Assembly: GCA_964531735.1 (NCBI GenBank)
Contig: CAZHGD010000038.1
Coordinates: 1 to 51,634, forward strand
Direction of reading: 5' to 3'
DNA: 51,634 nt
Source: CAZHGD01 sp964531735
Lineage (GTDB): Bacteria; Armatimonadota; UBA10988
Shown here: piece by piece, positions 1 to 6,796 of the stretch
How the letters are laid out: each line of letters starts with the position of its first letter
Numbering within the stretch: position 1 is the first letter of the stretch
Program-made: the position numbers and the translations under genes
Notes under the pieces: generated by a model
The model's database searches: none
Told to the model about the DNA's origin: nothing
The model's input: only the letters and a program-made list of their open reading frames with translations

Positions 1-1
1 G

Positions 2-151
2 CCGGCGGCGCGAGTGCTGCCGCCGGCCCGCCGCACCGCGGCTGCGCCGGCGGTTCGCGAGAAGCGGGCCGTAGCGCCCGTGGCTCGCACCGCGGCCCGC
101 TCCGAGGCTGAGTCGGTCATTCCGCTGGGTGACGGGCTCGACGACTTCTGA
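2..151 (+). CDS. C-terminal tail of an unknown protein (5' end outside window)
   Basis: An open frame enters from the left edge and stops at TGA 149-151. It encodes an Ala/Arg/Pro-rich, probably disordered stretch that ends with the acidic-aromatic tail VIPLGDGLDDF. Many chemoreceptors (methyl-accepting chemotaxis proteins) end in a basic Ala/Pro-rich linker followed by an acidic tail finishing in DF, so that is one possible identity. The folded part is not in the window and the assignment is weak. The perfect hairpin at 178-213 lies directly downstream and supports this being the true end of a gene. Confidence 0.45.
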   Translation, partial: PAARVLPPARRTAAAPAVREKRAVAPVARTAARSEAESVIPLGDGLDDF

Positions 152-177
152 TCGGACTCCACAGCCACGTACAGCCA

Positions 178-213
178 CCGGGCCACCGCCAGCCAGGCGG
201 TGGCCCGGCTTTA
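178..213 (+). terminator. Intrinsic terminator-like hairpin
   Basis: A perfect 13-bp G+C-rich stem (178-190 with 196-208) closes a 5-nt loop (agcca) and is followed by ctttac. It sits 26 nt after the stop of the truncated first gene and before nagB, so it probably ends the upstream transcript. The T-tract is short. Confidence 0.7.
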
Positions 214-252
214 CGAGCAGGAGTGTGCCGCCGAGCGGCGAACCGGATATCC

Positions 253-1056
253 ATGGAAGTCATCATCCGGCCCACTGCTGAGGCGGCCATGGACCTGGCA
301 GCCGCGCTGGTCTCCCGTGCGGTGCAGGACCGACCGCGGCTGGTGCTCGGGCTGGCCACCGGGCGGACCATGGAGGGCGTCTACCAGCGCCTGGTCGACC
401 GGCATCTCTACCATGGTCTCGACTTCTCGCTGGTGGTCACGTTCAACCTGGACGAGTACCTCGGCCTGGCGCCGAACCATCCGGCCTCGTACCACTACTA
501 CATGTTCCGGCACCTGTTCTCGCGGGTGAACATCGACCTGCGGAACACGCACCTGCCGCGCGGCGATGCGCGCGACGTGGTGGCCGAGTGCGCCGCGTAC
601 GAGCAGCTCATCACCGAGCATGGCGGCGTCGATCTGCAACTGCTGGGCATCGGGCGCACCGGCCACATCGGCTTCAACGAGCCGCTCTCGGCGATGTACT
701 CGCGCACCCGCGCCAAAGCCTTGAGCCCTGAGACGCTCAAGCAGAACGCGGGCCTGTTCGATCCGCCGGCGGACCTGCCGCGCCGGGCCATCACCATGGG
801 CGTCGGCACCATCCTCGAAGCGCGGCGCTGCCTGCTGCTGGCGACCGGCAGCGAGAAGTCCGAGATCATCGCCCAGGCGGTCGAGGGCCCGGTGACGTCG
901 ATGATCTCGGCGACCGCGCTCCAGCTCCACCCGCACTGCCGGGTGATCATCGACGAGGCGGCCGCCGCCGACCTGGCGCACCGTGACTACTACCGCTGGA
1001 TCTACGAGAACGAGCCGGAGTGGGAGCCCTACCGCCTGTTCGATGAAGCAGTGTAG
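253..1056 (+). CDS. nagB: Glucosamine-6-phosphate deaminase
   Basis: Converts glucosamine 6-phosphate to fructose 6-phosphate and ammonia in cytosolic amino-sugar catabolism. The 267-residue product has the family landmarks: a phosphate-binding loop LGLATGRT (33-40), FNLDEY with the catalytic-base Asp67, and the loop LGIGRTGHIGFNEP (131-144) with His138 and Glu143. The position of E. coli Asp141 is Thr136 here, a variant I believe occurs in other bacterial NagB lineages. ATG 253 was chosen because homology begins at MEVIIRP; GTG 223 would add ten residues unlike the family. Neither start has a clear Shine-Dalgarno sequence. The gene follows a terminator and so probably has its own promoter. 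Confidence 0.9.
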   Translation: MEVIIRPTAEAAMDLAAALVSRAVQDRPRLVLGLATGRTMEGVYQRLVDRHLYHGLDFSLVVTFNLDEYLGLAPNHPASYHYYMFRHLFSRVNIDLRNTHLPRGDARDVVAECAAYEQLITEHGGVDLQLLGIGRTGHIGFNEPLSAMYSRTRAKALSPETLKQNAGLFDPPADLPRRAITMGVGTILEARRCLLLATGSEKSEIIAQAVEGPVTSMISATALQLHPHCRVIIDEAAAADLAHRDYYRWIYENEPEWEPYRLFDEAV

Positions 1057-1080
1057 AATGGCGGTCATCAGGAGACGAGG

Positions 1081-1953
1081 GTGGCGAAGCGAGTCGACTT
1101 GCGCGAACGGCTGACGACCGGCGGGCACCTGTTGGCCGATGGGGCCACCGGCACGCAGTTGCAGGCTCGTGGCCTGAGCAGCGGTGAGTGCAGCGAAGCC
1201 TGGACCCTATCGCATCCGGACGCGGTGCGGGCCGTGGCGGCCGACTACGCCGCCGCCGGCAGCCACCTGGTCTATACCAACAGCTTCGGGGCCAATCCCT
1301 GGCGGCTGGAGCGGCATGGCCTGGGGCCGCGGTTCGAGGAGCTGAACGAGCTCGCCGCGCGACTGGCCCGCGAAGGCATCGGCGAGGAGCGCTGGGTGGT
1401 CGGCTCGATGGGGCCCACCGGCGAGTTCCTGGCGCCGCTCGGCACGCTCGAGCCCGAGGCGGTGGCGGCGGCCTACGGCCGGCAGGCGGCGGCGCTGGCC
1501 GCCGGCGGCGCCGACGCGCTGGTCTGCGAGACCTTCGCGGCCATCGAGGAGATCGAGGCGGCGGTCCGTGGCGCGCGCGCGGTCACGGAGTTGCCCATCA
1601 TTGCGTCGCTGACCTACGGCACCGGCGGCCGCACGATGATGGGCGTCTCGCCGGCGCAGGCCGCCACCGTGCTGCGCGAGGCCGGCGCCGATGTCATCGG
1701 CCTCAACTGCGGTGATGACCTGAGCGTGGTACTGCCGGTGATTGCCGGCTACCGTGAAGCGGCTCCGGGGCTGCCCGTGCTGGTCAAGCCGAACGCCGGC
1801 ATGCCCGAGATCCGCGACGGCGCGCCGGTCTGGCCGGTGCCGCCGCAGGAGTTCGCCGCGCTGGCGCGGACCTGGCTGGCGGCCGGCGCCGGCCTCCTCG
1901 GCGGCTGCTGCGGCACCAGCCCGGAGTTCATCGCCGCGCTGGCGGCGCTCTGA
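1081..1953 (+). CDS. Homocysteine S-methyltransferase family protein
   Basis: Zinc-dependent methyl transfer to homocysteine, giving methionine, is the usual role of this TIM-barrel family (Pfam S-methyl_trans; also the N-terminal module of MetH). The 290-residue protein starts with the typical LLADGATGTQLQ. It carries the three zinc-ligand cysteines: Cys210 in GLNCG, and Cys276-Cys277 in GGCCGTSPE. It is a stand-alone domain with no cobalamin or folate domains, so the methyl donor (S-methylmethionine, betaine or other) cannot be read. GTG 1081 is preceded by AGGAG with 6-nt spacing. A TAGAAT hexamer at 1054-1059 could be a -10 box but has no convincing -35. It complements metX, metW and metY later in the window. 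Confidence 0.85.
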   Translation: MAKRVDLRERLTTGGHLLADGATGTQLQARGLSSGECSEAWTLSHPDAVRAVAADYAAAGSHLVYTNSFGANPWRLERHGLGPRFEELNELAARLAREGIGEERWVVGSMGPTGEFLAPLGTLEPEAVAAAYGRQAAALAAGGADALVCETFAAIEEIEAAVRGARAVTELPIIASLTYGTGGRTMMGVSPAQAATVLREAGADVIGLNCGDDLSVVLPVIAGYREAAPGLPVLVKPNAGMPEIRDGAPVWPVPPQEFAALARTWLAAGAGLLGGCCGTSPEFIAALAAL

Positions 1954-1964
1954 GCAGGTCCGCG

Positions 1965-2957
1965 GTGATCATCTCGGCCAGCTACCGGACCGACCTGCCG
2001 AGCTTCTACGCCGCCTGGTTCGAGCGGCGCTACCAGGCCGGCTGGTGTCTGGTGCCCAACCCGTTCGATGCCGGCCTGCGCAAGGTGCCGCTGACCGCGC
2101 CCGACGTGCAGGGCTACGTCTTCTGGACGCGCAACATCGCGCCGTTCATGGGCAGCCTGCGCCGCCTGCGCGACGACCAGATGCCGTTCGTCGTGCAGTA
2201 CGGCGTGGTCGGCTACCCGCGCGAGTTGGAGACCCACGTGCCGGCGCAGGAGCGCGCGGTGGGCTGGTGCCTGGAACTGGCCGAGCGCTTCGGCCCGGCC
2301 AGTGTGGTCTGGCGCTACGATCCCATCGTGATCACCAGTTTGACCGATGCCGACTGGCACCGTCGGCAGTTCGCCAGCCTCTGCGCTGCGCTGGCCGGCG
2401 CCACCGACGAGGTGGTGGTCTCGTTCGCGCAGATGTACCGCAAGACCAATGGCAACCTCAAGCGGGCGGCGGCGGCCGGCGGGTTCACCTACCTTGACCC
2501 GGAGCCGGAGTGGAAGCAGCAGCTGCTGCTGGAGCTGACGGCCATGGCGGCGGCGCACGGGTTGCGCCTGAGCGTCTGCGCGCAGCGCGCGCTGCTGTGC
2601 AAGGGCCTGGCCGACGCGGCGTGCGTCGATCTGGCACGGCTGGAGCGTGTGGCCGGGCGGCCGTTGACGGCGCCGCGCAAGGCGCACCGCAAGGCCTGCG
2701 GCTGCTGGGAGAGCGTCGACATCGGCGTCTACGACACCTGTCCGGCCGGGTGCGTCTACTGCTATGCCAACCGCAACCGCCAGGCGGCCGAGGGCCGCCG
2801 CCGGCAGCATCGGCCCGACGATCTGCTGCTCTGGCGGCCGGCGCGGCTGACCGCCGCCGGCGCCGGCCAACTGCTGGCGCTGGCCGAAGGGCGCGAGGAT
2901 CCGGACCGCGACCAGCTCCGGCTGTTCGACCTGTCGGAGTGGGACGGGGGCCGTTGA
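1965..2957 (+). CDS. DUF1848 family protein with C-terminal Cys cluster
   Basis: The 330-residue product matches the DUF1848 layout. The N-terminus is MIISASYRTDLPSFY, the middle contains VFWTRN and WRYDPI, and the C-terminus has a cysteine cluster. Cys245 and Cys247 are followed by Cys259-x3-Cys263-x2-Cys266 in CPAGCVYCYANR. That spacing equals the Fe-S binding motif of radical SAM enzymes but lies near the C-terminus instead of the N-terminus. An iron-sulfur role is therefore plausible; no reaction is known to me. GTG 1965 begins 11 nt after the previous stop, suggesting co-transcription with the methyltransferase. The 3' end overlaps the kdsA promoter. Confidence 0.8.
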   Translation: MIISASYRTDLPSFYAAWFERRYQAGWCLVPNPFDAGLRKVPLTAPDVQGYVFWTRNIAPFMGSLRRLRDDQMPFVVQYGVVGYPRELETHVPAQERAVGWCLELAERFGPASVVWRYDPIVITSLTDADWHRRQFASLCAALAGATDEVVVSFAQMYRKTNGNLKRAAAAGGFTYLDPEPEWKQQLLLELTAMAAAHGLRLSVCAQRALLCKGLADAACVDLARLERVAGRPLTAPRKAHRKACGCWESVDIGVYDTCPAGCVYCYANRNRQAAEGRRRQHRPDDLLLWRPARLTAAGAGQLLALAEGREDPDRDQLRLFDLSEWDGGR

Positions 2958-2981
2958 CCGGGCGCCTCGCGCTGCTATACT
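2954..2981 (+). promoter_or_regulatory. Sigma70-type promoter of kdsA-kdsD (leaderless)
   Basis: TTGACC (2954-2959), a 16-bp spacer and TATACT (2976-2981) form a near-consensus promoter. Only six bases separate the -10 box from the kdsA ATG at 2988, so transcription should start at or next to the A of the start codon. The -35 box overlaps the stop codon of the preceding gene. Confidence 0.75.
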
Positions 2982-2987
2982 CGGCCC

Positions 2988-3806
2988 ATGAAGACTGTCC
3001 TCGTCGGTGACCGCATCGCCATCGGTGCCGGTCAACCGCTGTGTCTCATCGCCGGGCCGTGCGTCCTGGAGAGCGAGGCGCGACTGCGCGCCATCGCCGA
3101 ACGGCTGGTGACCATCTGCGGCCGGTTGGGCCTGCCGTTGGTGCTCAAGGCGAGTTTCGACAAGGCCAACCGCTCCTCGCTGTCCTCGTACCGCGGGCCC
3201 GGTTTGCCGGCCGGTCTGGACCTGCTGGGCCGCGTGGGGCGCGACCTGAACGTGCCCACCACCACCGACATCCACGAGCCCTGGCAGGCCGCCCCGGTGG
3301 GCGCTGTGGTCGACCTGGTGCAGGTGCCCGCCTTCCTCTGTCGCCAGACCGATCTGCTGTTGGCCGCCGCGGCCACCGGCAAGCCGGTCAACGTCAAGAA
3401 GGCTCAGTTCATGGCGGCCGGTGACATGGCCAACGTGGTGGGGAAGCTGCTCGATGGCGGTGCGACCGGGGTGATGCTGACCGAGCGCGGGAGCAGCTTC
3501 GGCTACCACAACCTGGTGGTCGACATGCGCTCGCTGGTGGTCTTGCGCGAACTGGGTTGGCCGGTCTGCTTCGACGGCACGCATAGTGTGCAGTTGCCCT
3601 CGGCGGCGGGCCAGACCAGCGGCGGTGAACGGCAGTACGTGGCGCCGCTGTGTCGGGCGGCGGCGGCCGTGGGGCTGGACGCGCTGTTCCTCGAGGTGCA
3701 TGACGCGCCCGACCAGGCGCTGTGCGACGGACCGAACATGGTCCCGCTCGACGAGCTGGAGGCGCTGCTGACGAGTGTGATGCGGATTCGGGAGGCGACG
3801 GTATGA
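2988..3806 (+). CDS. kdsA: 3-deoxy-8-phosphooctulonate synthase
   Basis: Condenses arabinose 5-phosphate with phosphoenolpyruvate to give Kdo 8-phosphate, the precursor of the Kdo sugar that links lipid A to core oligosaccharide. The 272-residue protein has IAGPCVLES (21-29), LKASFDKANRSS, TTDIHEPWQ, NVKKAQFMA and FDGTHSVQLP, all diagnostic of KdsA. Cys25 in IAGPC marks the metal-dependent class (the E. coli enzyme has Asn there). No Shine-Dalgarno sequence precedes ATG 2988, and the promoter placement implies a leaderless transcript. The stop overlaps the kdsD start (ATGA), so the two are translationally coupled. No kdsB or kdsC is in the window. Confidence 0.95.
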   Translation: MKTVLVGDRIAIGAGQPLCLIAGPCVLESEARLRAIAERLVTICGRLGLPLVLKASFDKANRSSLSSYRGPGLPAGLDLLGRVGRDLNVPTTTDIHEPWQAAPVGAVVDLVQVPAFLCRQTDLLLAAAATGKPVNVKKAQFMAAGDMANVVGKLLDGGATGVMLTERGSSFGYHNLVVDMRSLVVLRELGWPVCFDGTHSVQLPSAAGQTSGGERQYVAPLCRAAAAVGLDALFLEVHDAPDQALCDGPNMVPLDELEALLTSVMRIREATV

Positions 3807-4783
3807 GCAGCGGCTGGTTGGCGACAGCCCATGAGGTGTTGCGCATCGAGTTGGAGGCGCTGGCGGCAGTCGAGCGCTCGCTCGACGAGACGCAGTTCGA
3901 GCGCGCGGTGCAACTGATCCTCGATCGGCCCGACAAGCGGGTGATCGCCACGGGGATCGGCAAGTCGGGCCACATCGCCCACAAGATCGCCGCGACCATG
4001 TCGAGCACCGGGACGCCGACCATCTTCGTCTCGGCGGCCGAGGGCGTGCACGGCGACCTGGGCATGATCCAGCCGGGCGAGGTGGTGCTGGCCTTCAGCT
4101 ACAGCGGCGAGTCCGATGAGATCGCCGCCTTGCTGCCGGCGCTGGTGCGCCTGCGCACACCGGTGATCGCGGTCACCGGCCGGCCGGACTCGACGCTCGG
4201 CCGGCACAGCGAGGTGATCCTCGACGTCGCCGTGGAGCGCGAGGCCTGTCCGCACAATCTGTCGCCCACGGCCAGCACGACGGTGATGCTGGCCATCGGC
4301 GACGCGCTGGCCATGACCACCATGAAGGCGCGGCACTTCACCACCGAGGACTTCGCGCGCGTCCATCCGGGTGGCAGCCTGGGGCGCCGCCTGCTGCTGA
4401 CCGTGGGCGACGTCATGCGCTCGGGCAGCGACCACGCGGTGGTGGCCACGGAGGCGACGGTCACCGAAGCGCTGCTGGTGATGACGCGCTCGCCGATTCG
4501 CGGCGTGGTCAACGTGGTCGACGGTGACCGCAAGCTGGTCGGCATCTTCACCGATGGCGACCTGCGCCGCCACTTGCAGGTCGACGGCGCCGACCTGCTG
4601 ACCAAGCCGATCGGGGCGGTGATGACCGCGAACCCGACGACCATCGGGGCCAACCGGTTGGCCACCGAGGCGCTGGCCATCATGCAGCCGCGCGAATTCG
4701 ACAATCTCAGCGTCGTCGACGAGCACGGCCGCGCGCTAGGTATCGTGGATGTTCAGGATCTGCTCAAAGCCGGCCTAACCTGA
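3803..4783 (+). CDS. kdsD: Arabinose-5-phosphate isomerase (SIS plus two CBS domains)
   Basis: Interconverts ribulose 5-phosphate and arabinose 5-phosphate, supplying KdsA directly upstream. The 326-residue length is typical of KdsD/GutQ. A SIS domain (about 40-190) shows GIGKSGHIA with Lys54, FSYSGES, Glu147 in REACP, and RVHPGGSLGRR with His188. Two CBS domains follow (about 205-325). ATG 3803 overlaps the kdsA stop by 4 nt and has GGAGG with 7-nt spacing; the longer upstream frame is an extension through kdsA. A 6-bp hairpin (4780-4795) spans the stop codon. Confidence 0.93.
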   Translation: MSSGWLATAHEVLRIELEALAAVERSLDETQFERAVQLILDRPDKRVIATGIGKSGHIAHKIAATMSSTGTPTIFVSAAEGVHGDLGMIQPGEVVLAFSYSGESDEIAALLPALVRLRTPVIAVTGRPDSTLGRHSEVILDVAVEREACPHNLSPTASTTVMLAIGDALAMTTMKARHFTTEDFARVHPGGSLGRRLLLTVGDVMRSGSDHAVVATEATVTEALLVMTRSPIRGVVNVVDGDRKLVGIFTDGDLRRHLQVDGADLLTKPIGAVMTANPTTIGANRLATEALAIMQPREFDNLSVVDEHGRALGIVDVQDLLKAGLT

Positions 4784-4809
4784 GCCGATGCTCAGTTCAG
4801 AGTGTGTTC

Positions 4810-6732
4810 ATGTCGGCTACGAGAGAGCATCGCGAGGCGGGGCGACTCGCCCGGCCGGTGGTTCGCGTGCTGGTCAGCGCGGGCGCCATCGTGCTGTGCT
4901 TCCTGCTCATGTTCGGGCGCTGGATGCAGGAGGTCACCGAACTGACGCAGACGCAGCAGGCCGCGCGCATGCGTCAGTTGGTGCATATCTCACGCGCCGC
5001 GCTGGCGCCAATCATCCATCGGGTCGACCACCAGGAGTTGGACCGCTCTGAGGCCGTCCGCCAGGCCGCCGAGCACGTGCGGCGCATGCTCTATGTGGAC
5101 CGCAACGGGCTCAACTACGTGTTCATGGGCACCTACGACGGCTACCTCTGGGCTCAGCCGTACCGTCCCGAACTCGAGGGCACCGACCAGTGGGGCATGG
5201 TGGACACCCAAGGCAAGTACATCATCCGCGAACTGGTGGCCATGGCGCAGCGCCAGCCGGAGGGCGGCTTCGTCACCTACCTGTACCCGGTGCCGGGCAG
5301 CGGTGAGATCCAGCAGAAGCTGACGTTCGTGATCGGCATACCGGAGCTGGGCTGCTTCCTCGGCACGGGCACCTACCTGGCCGGGCCGTTGCGTGAGCAG
5401 CAGGGCCTGCTGCGCCGCGCGCGGGCCTGGTCCATTGCCTTTCTGCTGCTGGTGCTGGTGCCGATCGGCATCTCGTTGGCCGAGGTGGTGCAGCGCAACG
5501 CCCAACTGGCCACCGAGATGGCCGAACGCAAGCAGGCCGAGGAGCAGCGTCTGGCCCTCGAACGCCAACTGCTGCACGCGCAGAAGCTCGAGAGCCTGGG
5601 CCTCATGGCCGGGGGTGTGGCTCACGACTTCAACAACATCCTGGCGGTTGTCCTCGGCCACGCCGACCTGGCGCGCTTGCTGGTGCCCGACGGTAGTGAG
5701 GCGCAGGCCAGCATCGATGACATCATTGCCGCCGGCGTGCGGGCCACTGGCTTGTGCCGCCAGATGCTGGCCTACTCGGGTCGCGGGCGCTTCGTGGACG
5801 AACCGGTCGATCTGAGCGTCGAAGTGCGCCAGATGGTGGACATACTGCGGGCCACCACGGCCAAGACCGCCCAGTTGGAGATGGACCTGGCCGAAGGGCT
5901 GCCGGCGGTCCTGGCCGACGCGTCGCAGATCCAGCAGGTGGTGCTCAACCTGGTGGTCAACGCCGCCGAAGCAGTCAAGGGGCATGGCCTGGTCAGCATC
6001 GCCACCGGCGAGGCCTGGTGCACCGCCGAGACGCTGCGCAGTCCGTGGTCGGGCGAGTCGCTCGAAGCGGGCCGTTATGTCTGGCTGGAGGTGGCTGACA
6101 ACGGGGTCGGCATGGACGAGGAGACGCAGCAGCGCATCTTCGACCCGTTCTTCAGCACCAAGTTCACTGGTCGTGGCCTGGGCCTGGCGGCGGTACTCGG
6201 CATTGTGCGCGGACACCGCGGCACGGTGCTGCTGGACAGCGCCCCCGGGCGCGGCACGACCTTCCGGGTGCTGTTCCCCGCGACCGATCGGCCAGTGTCG
6301 GCGCCGGCGGCGGTACCGGAGGGGCTGACGGCCTGGAGCGACGGCGGCAAGATCCTGGTTGTGGACGACGACGACCTGGTTCGCGATGTCGCCGGCCGCA
6401 TCCTGGCGACCATGGGCTTCACGCCGATCCCGGCTGGCAGCGGACCCGAGGCCGTGGCGACTTGGCGCGAGCAGGGCGACGACATCGACTGCGTGCTGCT
6501 CGACCTGACCATGCCGGGCATGAGCGGGGCCGAGGTGTTCCGCGCCATACGCGAGCTCTCGCCGCAGGCGCGGATCATCCTGACCAGCGGGTACGACGAG
6601 CAGGAAGCCACCCGCGATCTGGTCGGGCAGGGACTGGCGGCGTTCCACCAGAAGCCATACCTGGCGGCCGATCTGGCCGCCACGCTCCGCGCGGTGCTGT
6701 CGGCGCCGACCGACGGGGCCTTGACGAAGTGA
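4810..6732 (+). CDS. Hybrid sensor histidine kinase with periplasmic Cache domain and receiver
   Basis: A 640-residue membrane sensor kinase. TM1 lies at about 17-36 and TM2 at about 206-225. Between them is a periplasmic single-Cache (sCache_2-like) ligand-binding domain, with the characteristic YVFMGTYDGYLWAQP and GTDQWG stretches. A coiled linker leads to the dimerisation/phosphoacceptor segment GGVAHDFNNIL (His272). The ATPase domain has N-box Asn384, ADNGVGM and GRGLGLA. A C-terminal receiver has phosphoacceptor Asp565 in LLDLTMPG and Lys615. There is no DNA-binding output domain. ATG 4810 is preferred over GTG 4804 because AGAG at 4799-4802 is spaced correctly only for 4810. It lies 64 bp before the glycyl radical enzyme and might regulate it. 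Confidence 0.9.
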   Translation: MSATREHREAGRLARPVVRVLVSAGAIVLCFLLMFGRWMQEVTELTQTQQAARMRQLVHISRAALAPIIHRVDHQELDRSEAVRQAAEHVRRMLYVDRNGLNYVFMGTYDGYLWAQPYRPELEGTDQWGMVDTQGKYIIRELVAMAQRQPEGGFVTYLYPVPGSGEIQQKLTFVIGIPELGCFLGTGTYLAGPLREQQGLLRRARAWSIAFLLLVLVPIGISLAEVVQRNAQLATEMAERKQAEEQRLALERQLLHAQKLESLGLMAGGVAHDFNNILAVVLGHADLARLLVPDGSEAQASIDDIIAAGVRATGLCRQMLAYSGRGRFVDEPVDLSVEVRQMVDILRATTAKTAQLEMDLAEGLPAVLADASQIQQVVLNLVVNAAEAVKGHGLVSIATGEAWCTAETLRSPWSGESLEAGRYVWLEVADNGVGMDEETQQRIFDPFFSTKFTGRGLGLAAVLGIVRGHRGTVLLDSAPGRGTTFRVLFPATDRPVSAPAAVPEGLTAWSDGGKILVVDDDDLVRDVAGRILATMGFTPIPAGSGPEAVATWREQGDDIDCVLLDLTMPGMSGAEVFRAIRELSPQARIILTSGYDEQEATRDLVGQGLAAFHQKPYLAADLAATLRAVLSAPTDGALTK

Positions 6733-6796
6733 CCGCAGCCGGAGGGCAGGTGCGCAGCGCTGGGTGGCGAATGGCCGGCGGACGAAGGAGCCGGCC

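Noticed and set aside
1749..3701. A 650-codon minus-strand frame opposite the DUF1848 protein and kdsA
   Set aside because: Low-complexity Arg/Gln/Gly/Ala composition, no start signal, and it is antisense to genes with recognised families.
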